Shown here one piece after another: positions 27,480 through 36,575 of a DNA stretch of 64,000 nt (positions are counted from its first letter, which is position 1; every line of letters begins with the position of its first letter). The position numbers and the translations under genes were made by a program. Under the pieces are notes generated by a model that saw only the letters and a program-made list of their open reading frames with translations, had not been told where the DNA came from and ran no database searches. This stretch comes from Gallionella sp. (lineage in GTDB: Bacteria; Pseudomonadota; Gammaproteobacteria; Burkholderiales; Gallionellaceae): assembly GCA_030653355.1 (NCBI GenBank), contig JAURZN010000183.1, positions 41,138-105,137 on the forward strand, read 5' to 3'.

Positions 27480-27863
27480 ATTTCAGCCTTATGAAAACTG
27501 GTAGGCAGGTTTAGTGAGTGATTGGTGATAATTAAACCTAGCTTGGACCTAAATCACCGACCGCTTCACGTCACATAGCTGACCGTCATAGTCACTTTGG
27601 CTATGACCGCTGTGTCTCGATACCTGCCCGACAGATCGTATCGATATATATGGCTGCTGTGCGCTCGTAAGCGGTTATTCATAAATTTTCAGATAGACAC
27701 TCGCATTGGATTCGTTATGTGTGGCGGAATCCATTGGAATACGAATCAATCAGGCAAAGCGGTAAAAGCGCGTGCTGAAGAATATTTTGTCAGCATAGTT
27801 CCATAGGCAGTAAAACCAACTCAAAAAACAGGATTTGTTGACTGACGTGCCGCACTGCGTTGA
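27480..27863. other. Intergenic region between phn operon and toxin gene, no gene seen
   Basis: No credible coding frame, RNA gene or clear terminator hairpin was found. The genes on either side converge here (phn rightward, toxin leftward), so termination signals would be expected. Short AT-rich stretches and an unexplained segment at about 27540-27640 remain. It may be the right border of the phosphonate cargo. Confidence 0.4.
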
Positions 27864-28142
27864 TTAGTGTTTGAGGTCGCGATAAAAGTTTTCGTGTGGG
27901 CCGATAGCTTCCAGATAAACCAGCCGCACGTCCTCATCGAGTGTGTAGCCCAGCAGATAGAGCTGCCCCTGGCTGCGAAACTTGTAGACAAACAAATCAG
28001 CCAGATCCCCCTTTTTACGTTCGCCGACAGAAGGTTGTGCGGCGACCAGTTCGACCGCTACATCGACATCAGTCGCAACGTTGTTGTGCAGTTTTTTGTA
28101 CTGGCGGGCAAATCGCCTCGTCTGCTCAACCGTGTAACTCAT
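27864..28142 (-). CDS. RelE/ParE-type toxin
   Basis: The 92-residue protein begins MSYTVEQTRRFARQYKKLHN and contains VAAQPSVGERKKGDLADLF, then VYKFRSQGQLYLLGY and RLVYLEAIGPHENFYRDLK, the usual RelE/ParE fold pattern with a C-terminal YRDL. Members are mRNA interferases or gyrase poisons. It overlaps the antitoxin stop by four bases, antitoxin first, the standard order. Confidence 0.9.
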   Translation of the reverse strand: MSYTVEQTRRFARQYKKLHNNVATDVDVAVELVAAQPSVGERKKGDLADLFVYKFRSQGQLYLLGYTLDEDVRLVYLEAIGPHENFYRDLKH

Positions 28143-28369
28143 GTACGGCGACTGCGTGGCACAAAAGGAGTGGCCTGTTCGCGCGGTTCGCGCATCGAAG
28201 CCAGTGATTCCGCTACAAAACTAACTGGCAGATCCGGATTGTCGAGTGACGCACGACCGACCATCGCCCAATACTCAATCTGTCCAGCAATGGTGCGGTG
28301 TTCAATCTGCGCTTCGGTGCGAGCCTGCTCGTACAACGTGTCATCAATCCTGACTGGCATTCCCATCAT
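28139..28369 (-). CDS. Antitoxin of the RelE/ParE-type pair (ParD-like)
   Basis: The 76-residue protein starts MMGMPVRIDDTLYEQARTEA and has IEHRTIAGQIEYWAMVGR, a ribbon-helix-helix pattern as in ParD-like antitoxins, followed by a polar tail (about residues 50-76) that would bind the toxin. GGGAGAG precedes the start. It probably represses its own promoter through the inverted repeat upstream. Confidence 0.85.
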   Translation of the reverse strand: MMGMPVRIDDTLYEQARTEAQIEHRTIAGQIEYWAMVGRASLDNPDLPVSFVAESLASMREPREQATPFVPRSRRT

Positions 28370-28388
28370 CGCTCTCCCAATAACATTT

Positions 28389-28413
28389 ACTACAAAAGTA
28401 GCAGTATTGTAGT
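28389..28413. promoter_or_regulatory. Inverted-repeat operator of the toxin-antitoxin pair
   Basis: ACTACAA (28389-28395) and TTGTAGT (28407-28413) are inverted with an 11-bp spacer, and an inner CTACAAAAGTAG adds a second symmetry. It lies 20-45 bp upstream of the antitoxin start, where ribbon-helix-helix antitoxins bind. Confidence 0.6.
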
Positions 28414-28471
28414 GCTAACAGACTGAATGAGCAACACACACTGAGCAACATCCGTCTCCGCCATCCGGATT

Positions 28472-28876
28472 TCAGTTATGTCCACCCATAATCTTGGAAA
28501 CTTCACCCAAGTCCATCTCTTCGGTCGGCGGCATTCCGTTTTGGCATAAATTTAGTTCGTAGTTCAGCGCAAAGTCAGTTTTCGCCCCCGACTTTGTTGG
28601 CGTGTTAGGCTGAATCAACTTAACAGCGAGGCGGCTACACCCCTCCTGTTTGAACCGCTTGAGCGTTGATACCTCAGCCTTGACCGGATCGGATGCGCCT
28701 GTTGCCGAGTGAATGGCATCCGCTTCTTTGCCCGCCACGACTCCACGGGCTTTGCCATCTGGCGCACTCAATGCCTGCATAAGCAATGCCTTGACGCTGT
28801 AGCTTTCCGCTGCGCTTGCCGTTGTTGCGAAAAGACAAAATACCGCAGTAGCGATGATGTGTTTCGGTGTAATCAT
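28472..28876 (-). CDS. Exported protein at the end of the transfer operon
   Basis: The 134-residue protein has a signal peptide (MITPKHIIATAVFCLFATTA, cleavage near SAA) and a mature part of about 110 residues with two cysteines (EGCSRLAV; LNLCQNG). It overlaps the traN second-half gene by four bases and is the last gene of the leftward operon. No family is recognised; a periplasmic role in mating-pair assembly is inferred from position. Confidence 0.7.
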   Translation of the reverse strand: MITPKHIIATAVFCLFATTASAAESYSVKALLMQALSAPDGKARGVVAGKEADAIHSATGASDPVKAEVSTLKRFKQEGCSRLAVKLIQPNTPTKSGAKTDFALNYELNLCQNGMPPTEEMDLGEVSKIMGGHN

Positions 28877-30438
28877 TGACGACCTCGTGTGTAGTAGTTG
28901 TTGAGCTTGCGCTGCATGGCGGCGGTGCTATCGGTGTTGATCGCTGACGTATTCGGCATATGAACATTTGCCATGATCTCGGCGATAAATTCCGACAGAT
29001 CAATTCGAGAAAAGTCCAATGCCGCAAATTGGTCAGGCGTAAAGCCAGAGCAATCGGTCGCCGGACGGCCAATTTGTGCGCCGCCTGCCGTGTTGATAAT
29101 CCTGGCCAAACGGGAATTGAAGCAGCAATAAGTTTCCGTTTTCTGCAAACAAATACCGACAATTGGAATCTCGACTGAGCAAAAACTGCCGGTGAAACGA
29201 CACAAGTTCTGCCCTTGTTTTAGGGCGAGCATTTTTTCTGGTGGGTCGCAGGATGCTATTTCCACGATGATCATAATTGCCACTTGTATCGCTAATGTGG
29301 TTGGATCGAATGCAAGAACGAAACCGCCAGAAGCAGACCATGAGGCCGTAAAACCGTACATTGAAAAGGATGGGCTGAAGGGTCCACTTGTCAGTGATCC
29401 AACCGGAGTTGAGGCAAGCGCTGAGTCAATTCCACGTATGACATAAGAGTTATCGAACATCATGTCGTACATATAGCTGCTGCCAGCTTTCAGCACTTGA
29501 CCACCTGCGCTCATCGCGGAACTCATGATGCTTGAATTATTCATCCCACCGCCACCACCGCTTCCCTTGCAGCAATTGAACAAACCAAACAGCGTGTTGG
29601 TGCAACTACTGCCTTGCCCGCTGAAGATTTTCATACTGCCATCCATGTAATTTCCTGCCTGCCGCATCGCCTCCATCATGGCGGCTGTTTGCGCCATATC
29701 GGCATCTGGCGCATGTCCGGTGTTGAAACAGTTTCCCCCCATGCAATATTGGTTGCCGGCGCAATCCGCAACAGTGGAGGTGCTCGCGGGTGTTTTTAGG
29801 CAACTGTAGGTTTTTTCAAAGAGGGTGCAAGCGCTTGTATTTGGGTTTGTCGCGATACATCTCCTTGGCCCAACCATTGTGCAACCCCGAACCACCAGAT
29901 CAGAACAGGAGGTTGCTGGCGCACTCATGCAGGTGTACTCGTCTTGCCACACCGCAGTCGGCGTGCCGGTTGTAACTCGCTTGTGCGAGACGATGCTGCA
30001 AGATGGGTTGTCCGCATAAGTCGCGCAAGCGGGATGTATCGCGGTATCTGCGACCAGTGTGTGTGACGAATTGATAATCGTGGTTGTGGTCGGCACAGGT
30101 AAACTTGAGGCGCCGCATCTATAGGTATTGCGCCAGGTGTCGCACGGCGCGGTCGGTGTTGGCCCTGGCACAGCGCACACAGAATCAGTCTGCCAACAGC
30201 CGCGCACTTGGCTAATGCCCCTGCAATAATCTACCGAATTAGGCTTCATGCATTTGTAGGTGTCGTCGTATTGCCAGCAAGTCTTGTTGATTGCAGGATC
30301 GGTCAGACACACCTGTACGCCAGATATCGTCTTGCATGGGGTGGAATCAACACAAACCGAACCCGTTTTAACGCAAGAAGCTGCAATGGATGCGCCAGCA
30401 AAAAACAAAGAAACAGTCAGGAATAGTAAGCGAATCAT
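28873..30438 (-). CDS. traN: TraN-like mating-pair stabilisation protein, second half (separate gene)
   Basis: The 521-residue exported protein starts at ATG 30438, overlapping the preceding stop, with a signal peptide (MIRLLFLTVSLFFAGASIAA). It is very cysteine-rich (repeated C-x5-C and YxC patterns, LFNCCKGSGGGG, ETYCCFNSRLARI), as in the TraN outer-membrane adhesin of F/SXT-type systems. The CCFNSxLARI region is typical of the TraN C-terminus. TraN is usually one longer polypeptide; here its two halves are separate exported proteins. Confidence 0.8.
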   Translation of the reverse strand: MIRLLFLTVSLFFAGASIAASCVKTGSVCVDSTPCKTISGVQVCLTDPAINKTCWQYDDTYKCMKPNSVDYCRGISQVRGCWQTDSVCAVPGPTPTAPCDTWRNTYRCGASSLPVPTTTTIINSSHTLVADTAIHPACATYADNPSCSIVSHKRVTTGTPTAVWQDEYTCMSAPATSCSDLVVRGCTMVGPRRCIATNPNTSACTLFEKTYSCLKTPASTSTVADCAGNQYCMGGNCFNTGHAPDADMAQTAAMMEAMRQAGNYMDGSMKIFSGQGSSCTNTLFGLFNCCKGSGGGGGMNNSSIMSSAMSAGGQVLKAGSSYMYDMMFDNSYVIRGIDSALASTPVGSLTSGPFSPSFSMYGFTASWSASGGFVLAFDPTTLAIQVAIMIIVEIASCDPPEKMLALKQGQNLCRFTGSFCSVEIPIVGICLQKTETYCCFNSRLARIINTAGGAQIGRPATDCSGFTPDQFAALDFSRIDLSEFIAEIMANVHMPNTSAINTDSTAAMQRKLNNYYTRGRQ

Positions 30439-31625
30439 AATGCTGCCGCCTCCTGTACCGCACACCCGTTGTTAAGCGTCCAGCTAATTACATTGCGAAT
30501 ACCGACTGTACCTGTTGGTGTTGTGGTGGCGGTGACGGTTTTTTGTGTGGGGTTGGAAGTGTCGCTAAGCGACACAGTGTTAGTTGTGCCGTTATACGTT
30601 ATCGAGGTTAAGTGCCACAAAGTCCCATCATAGACACGCGCCTGATACCCTGATGTTGCGGTGTTTCTGCCTGGTATGAAATTGAGCGTTAGCGGATAGT
30701 AATCAGAATTACAGCCTCCCCAGTGGCACTGCGCACCAACGGCAATGGTCACCGTGACTTTGGCTAACGCATCACCGGCACAGGCAAACACCACATCGAA
30801 CAGACCATAAGGTTGAGTGACATAAGTAGCGGGAATCATTTTTCTTGTTTTAAAGTCGTAATAGGCTTTGACAAGCTTCTGATATGACCCTATCCCTGTT
30901 GCGCTGCCCGCCACATCACAGTAGGGCGTTGGCGTAACGACCGGGATGGTGGTTTTGCTGCAAGTTTGGGTCTGGAACGCATTATTAGTTTGATTGCACT
31001 GATAATTCGTGTTCGGATTAACGTTGATGGATGTACCCAATGCACACCAGTTGGTTAGTCCCGCCCCATACTCATCGCAAATCTCTGTGGTGTAGGTAGC
31101 GGGTGTTGTCACTGTCCGATTGGTGCAGCCAGTGAACGCCCCGATTGCAGATGGATTGGCATATCCAAGGGAACGCGCGGCCAGCGTACCAGGGTTGGCT
31201 TCGATGAGGCGGCTTGCAGCAACATTGGGATTTGTCGGACTAAGGGTGAACTGAGGGCGATTCTGCGGATTGTGTACCATGAGGTTCACAGCAGTACAAT
31301 CTTGCTGACGGAACGCATCGGGATTGGTCGGGCCTGTTTGACAAACAGTTATTTTGCTTGCGGCAGGCGCGGATGTATTGCCGTTCCCTCCCAGGAAATA
31401 GCTGGCTTGTGGTGCGGTGGGGCTGTATGAGTAGTAGGCCGGGTTGAAGCTATTCACGGTAGTAGCAACCGTGCCATTGGTAATGTTGGTGGACGCGCCC
31501 GTAGTCGCCGCTAGTGCCGCCGCTTGCCCATCTATAAAGGCTTGCTGGGCGGGCGTAACCGCAAAGATTGCGGCAGACTGAAAGTACAGCAACGCCCCTG
31601 CAAAACCACCGTATATATTTTTCAA
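30435..31625 (-). CDS. TraN-like protein, first half (separate gene)
   Basis: The 396-residue protein has a signal peptide ending near IFAVTPAQQ and then Thr/Asn/Ser-rich sequence with cysteine pairs (CTNRTVTTPATYTTEICDEY, NYQCNQTNNAFQTQTCSK) like the N-terminal region of SXT/IncA/C TraN. Its end, NGCAVQEAAAL, overlaps the next signal peptide start, so this half cannot be joined to the next in one frame without a shift. A genuine gene split is most likely. Confidence 0.72.
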   Translation of the reverse strand: MKNIYGGFAGALLYFQSAAIFAVTPAQQAFIDGQAAALAATTGASTNITNGTVATTVNSFNPAYYSYSPTAPQASYFLGGNGNTSAPAASKITVCQTGPTNPDAFRQQDCTAVNLMVHNPQNRPQFTLSPTNPNVAASRLIEANPGTLAARSLGYANPSAIGAFTGCTNRTVTTPATYTTEICDEYGAGLTNWCALGTSINVNPNTNYQCNQTNNAFQTQTCSKTTIPVVTPTPYCDVAGSATGIGSYQKLVKAYYDFKTRKMIPATYVTQPYGLFDVVFACAGDALAKVTVTIAVGAQCHWGGCNSDYYPLTLNFIPGRNTATSGYQARVYDGTLWHLTSITYNGTTNTVSLSDTSNPTQKTVTATTTPTGTVGIRNVISWTLNNGCAVQEAAAL

Positions 31626-32281
31626 TTGCGGCTCCTTTGCAGCTTGCTATTGAACGTGGCCGCGACCGTTGACCATTTCGGTGAGGTGCGCTCAATGTAA
31701 TCCAGCGCGTAGTCTTGGCTGACATCACCCGTGACCTTCACATAACGTTCCGCCTGCGCGCAGCCGTTATCCAGTTGATTACCAGCGTCGGATTGAGATA
31801 TGACCAGTGCGGGTACTTGATTAACCTTGAACTGGGTAAATGCGGGTGGATGAACGACTGCCTCAACACGATGACTTCCCAATAGATCAGCGATGCGCTT
31901 CGACATATCGGTAAGCTTGTCACCAGTGAAGCCCCGAAAAATCAGCCGCGCTCCCGTCCTTTCCGATTGTTCAATGATGCGCATCAAACTTTCGCGCGGC
32001 ATTGAAAATGACACAAACACCATCAGTTCAGGCGCGACGGGTGGCTGGTTTGCAATGGGCGACTGGCTGAATTGTTTAGCCATATCCGCAGGATTCACTT
32101 TTGCTGCCGGTTGTGGCAAGTTGTCGAGCCTGGGAGCAGGGGCGCGATATTGATTGACGACACGCTCAGTAACCTCTTTGAGTATTCTGTTTGAGCGTTC
32201 CATATCTGTTTCTGCATAGGCTTGTTGTATCAACAAGCAAAACACGGAAGAGAGCAGGGCGCGCGAAGCAAGGTTCCTCAT
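31622..32281 (-). CDS. trbC: TrbC, F-type pilus assembly protein
   Basis: The ATG at 32281 overlaps the traU stop. The 219-residue protein has a signal peptide (MRNLASRALLSSVFCLLIQQ) and the TrbC_Ftype pattern MVFVSFSMPRESLMRIIEQS, then RLIFRGFTGDKL and VPALVISQ. It is a periplasmic thioredoxin-fold-like factor for F-type pilus assembly, next to traU as in F and related systems. Confidence 0.9.
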   Translation of the reverse strand: MRNLASRALLSSVFCLLIQQAYAETDMERSNRILKEVTERVVNQYRAPAPRLDNLPQPAAKVNPADMAKQFSQSPIANQPPVAPELMVFVSFSMPRESLMRIIEQSERTGARLIFRGFTGDKLTDMSKRIADLLGSHRVEAVVHPPAFTQFKVNQVPALVISQSDAGNQLDNGCAQAERYVKVTGDVSQDYALDYIERTSPKWSTVAATFNSKLQRSRN

Positions 32282-33285
32282 CAAAAAGCCCCCTGACAAC
32301 AATTCCGTTTGCGGAAAATCATGTAGGCAAAGTCCTCGCCAACAGCAGGTATCTCCTTACTCGCCCCCCAAATAACGGTTGTACGGCCTAACGGCTGACA
32401 ACATCTACCGTTGATTTTGTTCTGCGCGACCGGGAAGTGCATTTGGTATTTGTAGTTGGTCTTGTCCATCAGCAGTTGCGGGTAGTAACCACACATCCCC
32501 GAACTACCTGATGCTGCCCACATCAATCCCTCTCTGTGCATCTTGGCGATCAGACGCGATACGATCAGGCTGGATGCCTGAACACCGCCAATATGCGCAG
32601 CCACATGCCCATTCAACGGATACATCGAACCCTGACAACCCGCGCACCAGAACAGTGTGTTACTGCCAAATCCCATTGATGACATCACACAGTCCGCACC
32701 ACAAGCAATCTTGGCGACAAGGTTGCCAAATAAAAACGAATCCGGGTTGATGATGCTGGTCATTTCGTCGTCATTCCACAGCGGATCGAGTTCGGTCAGG
32801 TAAGCTACGTCAAACACCTTCTGCTCAAGACATGGGCTATCTATCACCAGTTCCAGTAATACCAACACCGGATCAATATACCAATGGGCTTGGTAAAAAG
32901 AACTCATGCTGGAATTATCTTTAATCTCTTGTGTGCCGTGCGGTGCGTTAAAGCCGGGGTTCATGTCAATACCGCCCAACGATGTCATGCAGAAGGGCTT
33001 GCGCACCACATCAACGTGTCGCACCGGTTCCCAAAAACTGATTTTTAAACCGGGGTTGATGCCGCACATGCAAATCGGCAGGCCGCCCGGATTCGGGGTG
33101 TCCTCTTGCCCAAGTGCAATAGGTAGCGATAGCGCGCCCGCACCGAACTTGATCGGGAAAATACAACTCCAGCAAATATCGGTAATTAGATTCGGGAACC
33201 GCCCTTGGCAATCCAGCGACGCATTAGCAGCGCCAGTGCAGACCAACAACAGCCAAGCAACCCATGTTTTAGTAACGTAGCTCAT
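32281..33285 (-). CDS. traU: TraU, F-type conjugation protein
   Basis: The 334-residue protein has a signal peptide (MSYVTKTWVAWLLLVCTGAA) and the TraU cysteine pattern CQGRFPNLITDICWSCIFPI, then CMCGINPG and CQGSMYPLNGHV. TraU is a periplasmic protein needed for DNA transfer. It overlaps traW and trbC, so the mating-pair genes form one tightly coupled operon. Confidence 0.93.
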   Translation of the reverse strand: MSYVTKTWVAWLLLVCTGAANASLDCQGRFPNLITDICWSCIFPIKFGAGALSLPIALGQEDTPNPGGLPICMCGINPGLKISFWEPVRHVDVVRKPFCMTSLGGIDMNPGFNAPHGTQEIKDNSSMSSFYQAHWYIDPVLVLLELVIDSPCLEQKVFDVAYLTELDPLWNDDEMTSIINPDSFLFGNLVAKIACGADCVMSSMGFGSNTLFWCAGCQGSMYPLNGHVAAHIGGVQASSLIVSRLIAKMHREGLMWAASGSSGMCGYYPQLLMDKTNYKYQMHFPVAQNKINGRCCQPLGRTTVIWGASKEIPAVGEDFAYMIFRKRNCCQGAF

Positions 33286-33889
33286 CTATCCTTAACCTCT
33301 TTCCTTCTTGCCTCACGATGGCGGGTACTTGGGTGATGGCAAAACGCTTGGTCAGCTTGCCGCCTTGATCGAAATAAATAGTCATCTTCCATTTGCGCAT
33401 GAGTTCAAGCGGTTCACCCGCTACCAGCACCAATTTGACGGGGCGATCAGAGGCAGCAGTGATTTTTTTGCTGAATTCCAACTGTTTGGCATCGCGCCCA
33501 TCTACGAACAACAGGTATTTGTTCCAGCCGATGTAATCCAGTGGATTGATGCGCGTACCACGGGGATAAAGGATTGTGCCGGTCGCGTCGGCAATGTCTT
33601 TGTCCGTCACCATTGAGGGGTCGTAGTAGTGGGTGTTGGCCGTATCGGTCGCTTGAATGCCTGGGATAGGCTTGGGGTGTTCTATGCCATCAGTGACGCG
33701 ATTCTTGTAGTCGTTCTGGAATTTTGCGAGTTCGCCGGTTTTTTCCATGCGCTTTAACTTGTTCTGGATGACTTCAATCAAGTCGCGCTCGGTGATGTCG
33801 TATGTTTTACCGATTACACCAAGATCATCAGACATGGCGGGAGGTGGCGTCAGTAAGATAACCAGCGTTGCAACAATAAAACGTCTCAT
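33269..33889 (-). CDS. traW: TraW, F-type conjugation protein
   Basis: The ATG at 33889 overlaps the preceding stop (ATGA). The 206-residue protein has a signal peptide (MRRFIVATLVILLTPPPAMS) and TraW motifs: DLGVIGKTYDITERDLIE, LYPRGTRINPLDYI and FAITQVPAIVRQEG. TraW helps F-type pilus assembly in the periplasm. Confidence 0.93.
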   Translation of the reverse strand: MRRFIVATLVILLTPPPAMSDDLGVIGKTYDITERDLIEVIQNKLKRMEKTGELAKFQNDYKNRVTDGIEHPKPIPGIQATDTANTHYYDPSMVTDKDIADATGTILYPRGTRINPLDYIGWNKYLLFVDGRDAKQLEFSKKITAASDRPVKLVLVAGEPLELMRKWKMTIYFDQGGKLTKRFAITQVPAIVRQEGKRLRIDELRY

Positions 33890-34092
33890 GATTGCCTTGT
33901 CGCGATGCGCCATGCCAACTTGAACGAGTCAATACCCGCACCCGCCACAATAACGGGCGCAATCTGTCCGATTACCCTCACTACCTCGTCATAACTACTT
34001 CCTTCTGCCGCAAGCCAAGGAACCTCACACGATGAGGCGTACCACATTCCGTTGTGGTATTGGCCAGTAAATACCTCAATCTGTTTTTTCAA
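33886..34092 (-). CDS. Small HicB/DUF1902-like protein inside the transfer operon
   Basis: The 68-residue protein (MKKQIEVFTGQYHNGMWYAS, then EVPWLAAEGSSYDEVVRVIG) has the strand-helix pattern of HicB-like/DUF1902 domains but no partner toxin. It overlaps the relaxase end by 17 bases and traW by four. It may regulate the operon or be an orphan antitoxin; nothing further can be seen. Confidence 0.65.
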   Translation of the reverse strand: MKKQIEVFTGQYHNGMWYASSCEVPWLAAEGSSYDEVVRVIGQIAPVIVAGAGIDSFKLAWRIATRQS

Positions 34093-36022
34093 TTGGTTTA
34101 CCTTTTCTTGTTTTGATTGGTGTACTCACAGACGCATTGGGGTTGACCGAATTGGCGCTGATTACAGGGGGTTTGGGCTTTGTCACCACAACATCACTTG
34201 GCTTTGCCTTCGTCCTGGCTCTTTGGGCTGGTTTCCGGATTGCGCTTGTGGATACCTCTGCTGCAACAGGCTCAGCAATAGAGTCAGCGGATAGGGAAGA
34301 GGGGGGCTGGACGGTATCTATTGCAGTTTTTTCTGTTGCTTCGCTAACAGGCTTGTCGTCAACAACAAACAGTTTTCCAACATCAGCGGTTAGTCTGATC
34401 GCCTTGGCAACCCCACTCGAAAAAATCGCATCGCCAATCTTGGCAACCTCGCTGGCCGGGATCATCCACCCCATATCGGACAACTCAGTCAAAATTTGTT
34501 TGGGCGTAAAACCGTAGCCCGCAAACGTATCTGGCCATTTCAGATACACGCAACCATTGGCATGCTTAACGCCCAGATCAGCAAACGACTTCTTGCCTAA
34601 GTTGAATTCTCCGATTAAAACGCGAAGCAACTCACCCATAGCGCCCTCAAGAGAATCCAGGCTGAGGCATTTTTCCGACAAGCGTTCCACAGACGTGCTG
34701 GAGACGTGTTGGGGTTGGGGTGGCATTTCCTCTGCGCGCTCAACATGTTCCACAGACGTGCTGGGGACGTTCTGGGATGACGCTTTGCTTGAATGGATTT
34801 GCCCTGAAATGGGCGGGATGGGCATCGAGCTAATCAGAGCCTGGTCGCGCAGCCTGATCGCTTTAAGTCGCATGTCGGGTATTTTTTCGGTAATCACGTC
34901 GGGTGCGATGTAGAAGAAAGGATCACCTTCAGCTTCACGCAAAAATGCAATTTCCCTTTCGATCATCATGTCCAGAATGCCGTCAGGGGTCTTGGGCAAG
35001 CCCGGTATATCTTCATCCCTGGTTCGCCGTGCGATTTCTTCACCCGCCATCGGCCAAACAAGGTAGGTTATGCCTTCGATATTCCAAACGCGGGCAGACG
35101 GCTCGTTGATGCGCCAAATACCTTCTTGAACCAGACGGCGCATGATGTCGGTCAAATACCGCTCAATTGGCACGCCGATCTCGTAGCCTGCCATTGCTGC
35201 CCCCATGGATTTCAGGTCACGCTCAACGCTTAACTGGTCAGCCCTTACAACAAAATTATGTATTTGATTACTTGAGCCGGGGTTGTTGTTCAGCGATTCC
35301 GTCAGCCAGATCAACGCATCGGTGCTGCCATCACTGATCCAATCGAGTGTCTCCTTGCTGATTACCGCATCAATCAAGGTGCTGGAAACATGGGTGTGTT
35401 TTTTGCCTCTACCTTCTTGCCAGTGCAAAAAATAGTTTTCAATGCCGTGGGATATAGCCCAGTCATACAGGCTTTGGTTGTAAGGTCGCCACTTTTGCGA
35501 GTTTTCTCGGTCGGTAACCGTTAAGTCGGTCACCACCTTACCCAAATCGTGACACAGGCCAGCCAGAAATACAGTGAGCCGCCAACGCGGTTCAATAACC
35601 CGCCTTTGTTGTGGCGTGACCACCCCACGTATCAGCTTTCCCTCGGTTTGTTGCAATGACCACAACCCAACTTCGAGAGAGTGCCGCAACATGCCGCCCG
35701 CACCGCGATGGTGATGCGCTTGAGAAGCTGGTAACAGTTGCACGAGCGTGGCAAGGCGCAACATCGCGGGGTTGTAGTGCGTCTCCAGCAGTTCTTGATT
35801 GGCAATCAGTTGTTGAATCCCGCCGGTAAGCTCTTTTTGCGTCGTAAGCAGTACCCAGGGCGCGTGGACAGGCAGACCCTCCATGAATGGGGGGTAGCGC
35901 GGTATATTGCGCAAATCTTCGATTCGTTTTACCTGAGCCAGCGCGGAGGAAGCCGAAGCCGCCACCACAACCTTGGGTAGCAAGTTGAACTTTCTCAGCA
36001 AGCGATCAACCAGTGTAGTCAT
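34076..36022 (-). CDS. traI: MobH-family relaxase (TraI-like)
   Basis: The 648-residue relaxase has the MobH/TraI_2 motifs RYPPFMEGLPVHAP, HHHRGAGGMLRHSLEV (metal-binding His cluster) and FLAGLCHDLGKV (HD), and a C-terminal winged-helix-like domain (LKWPDTFAGYGFTPKQIL). MobH relaxases nick oriT in SXT/IncHI-type elements. A linker with VPSTSVEHVERA and VSSTSVERLSEK is a short internal repeat. TraD, which normally follows, is not in the window. Confidence 0.93.
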   Translation of the reverse strand: MTTLVDRLLRKFNLLPKVVVAASASSALAQVKRIEDLRNIPRYPPFMEGLPVHAPWVLLTTQKELTGGIQQLIANQELLETHYNPAMLRLATLVQLLPASQAHHHRGAGGMLRHSLEVGLWSLQQTEGKLIRGVVTPQQRRVIEPRWRLTVFLAGLCHDLGKVVTDLTVTDRENSQKWRPYNQSLYDWAISHGIENYFLHWQEGRGKKHTHVSSTLIDAVISKETLDWISDGSTDALIWLTESLNNNPGSSNQIHNFVVRADQLSVERDLKSMGAAMAGYEIGVPIERYLTDIMRRLVQEGIWRINEPSARVWNIEGITYLVWPMAGEEIARRTRDEDIPGLPKTPDGILDMMIEREIAFLREAEGDPFFYIAPDVITEKIPDMRLKAIRLRDQALISSMPIPPISGQIHSSKASSQNVPSTSVEHVERAEEMPPQPQHVSSTSVERLSEKCLSLDSLEGAMGELLRVLIGEFNLGKKSFADLGVKHANGCVYLKWPDTFAGYGFTPKQILTELSDMGWMIPASEVAKIGDAIFSSGVAKAIRLTADVGKLFVVDDKPVSEATEKTAIDTVQPPSSLSADSIAEPVAAEVSTSAIRKPAQRARTKAKPSDVVVTKPKPPVISANSVNPNASVSTPIKTRKGKPIEKTD

Positions 36023-36553
36023 TTAGAACAACCTGAATCCACGACCAACCATTGCCTGGTTCGACAGTAAACCTACCACCTTGTATCTGGAGTCGAGGCT
36101 TAAGGGATGCTCACCCATTACATAGTAATGCCCGGCAGGAATTACGCCCTCAAAGTCATTTTCTTGGATGTGTTTGCCAGTAGACGTAGTGGACATTGCC
36201 ACACCAACTGGCTTGCCGTTCACAAAAAAATGATGATTTTTCGATTGAACGACATCGCCCGGAACACCCGCCACTCTTTTCAAGAATCGCGTGCCTTTCG
36301 GATAAATAAAGTCACTCGGGTAGTAGAACGAGGCGTATTCATCGCGGGTCGGCAGCGTTCCCTTTTCTACAAGGTAGAGCGTGCCAGGTAAGCTGACGCT
36401 GACGTTTACCGAGAACTCGTAGCGCGATGCGAATACCGCATAGCTCAGAACCAATGCGATATACAGTAAATAATGGCTCAACAAGTGAGCGTATGTTGCA
36501 TCAAGACGCGATACGAACCACAGCCAAATTTCGAGGGGCTTCGTATTTTTCAT
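36023..36553 (-). CDS. traF: TrhF/TraF-type S26 signal peptidase
   Basis: The 176-residue protein starts MKNTKPLEIWLWFVSRLDAT; the ATG at 36553 is chosen because a longer frame would read through the palindrome. It has an N-terminal membrane segment and S26 features: SVSLPGTLYLVEKG, FLKRVAGVPGDVV (catalytic Lys region) and YYVMGEHPLSLDSRY. Such peptidases process pilin in conjugation systems with traI-traW-traU order. It is the first gene of the leftward operon. Confidence 0.88.
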   Translation of the reverse strand: MKNTKPLEIWLWFVSRLDATYAHLLSHYLLYIALVLSYAVFASRYEFSVNVSVSLPGTLYLVEKGTLPTRDEYASFYYPSDFIYPKGTRFLKRVAGVPGDVVQSKNHHFFVNGKPVGVAMSTTSTGKHIQENDFEGVIPAGHYYVMGEHPLSLDSRYKVVGLLSNQAMVGRGFRLF

Positions 36554-36575
36554 ACCAACAATTTTGGTGCAACTG

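Noticed and set aside
27597..27806. A 69-codon rightward ORF after the phn operon
   Set aside because: No ribosome site and unnatural composition rich in Arg, Tyr and Cys.
28873..31625. Joining the two traN halves as one gene broken by a sequencing error
   Set aside because: The second half has its own signal peptide and a clean ATGA overlap with the first, so a simple frameshift does not explain the arrangement.
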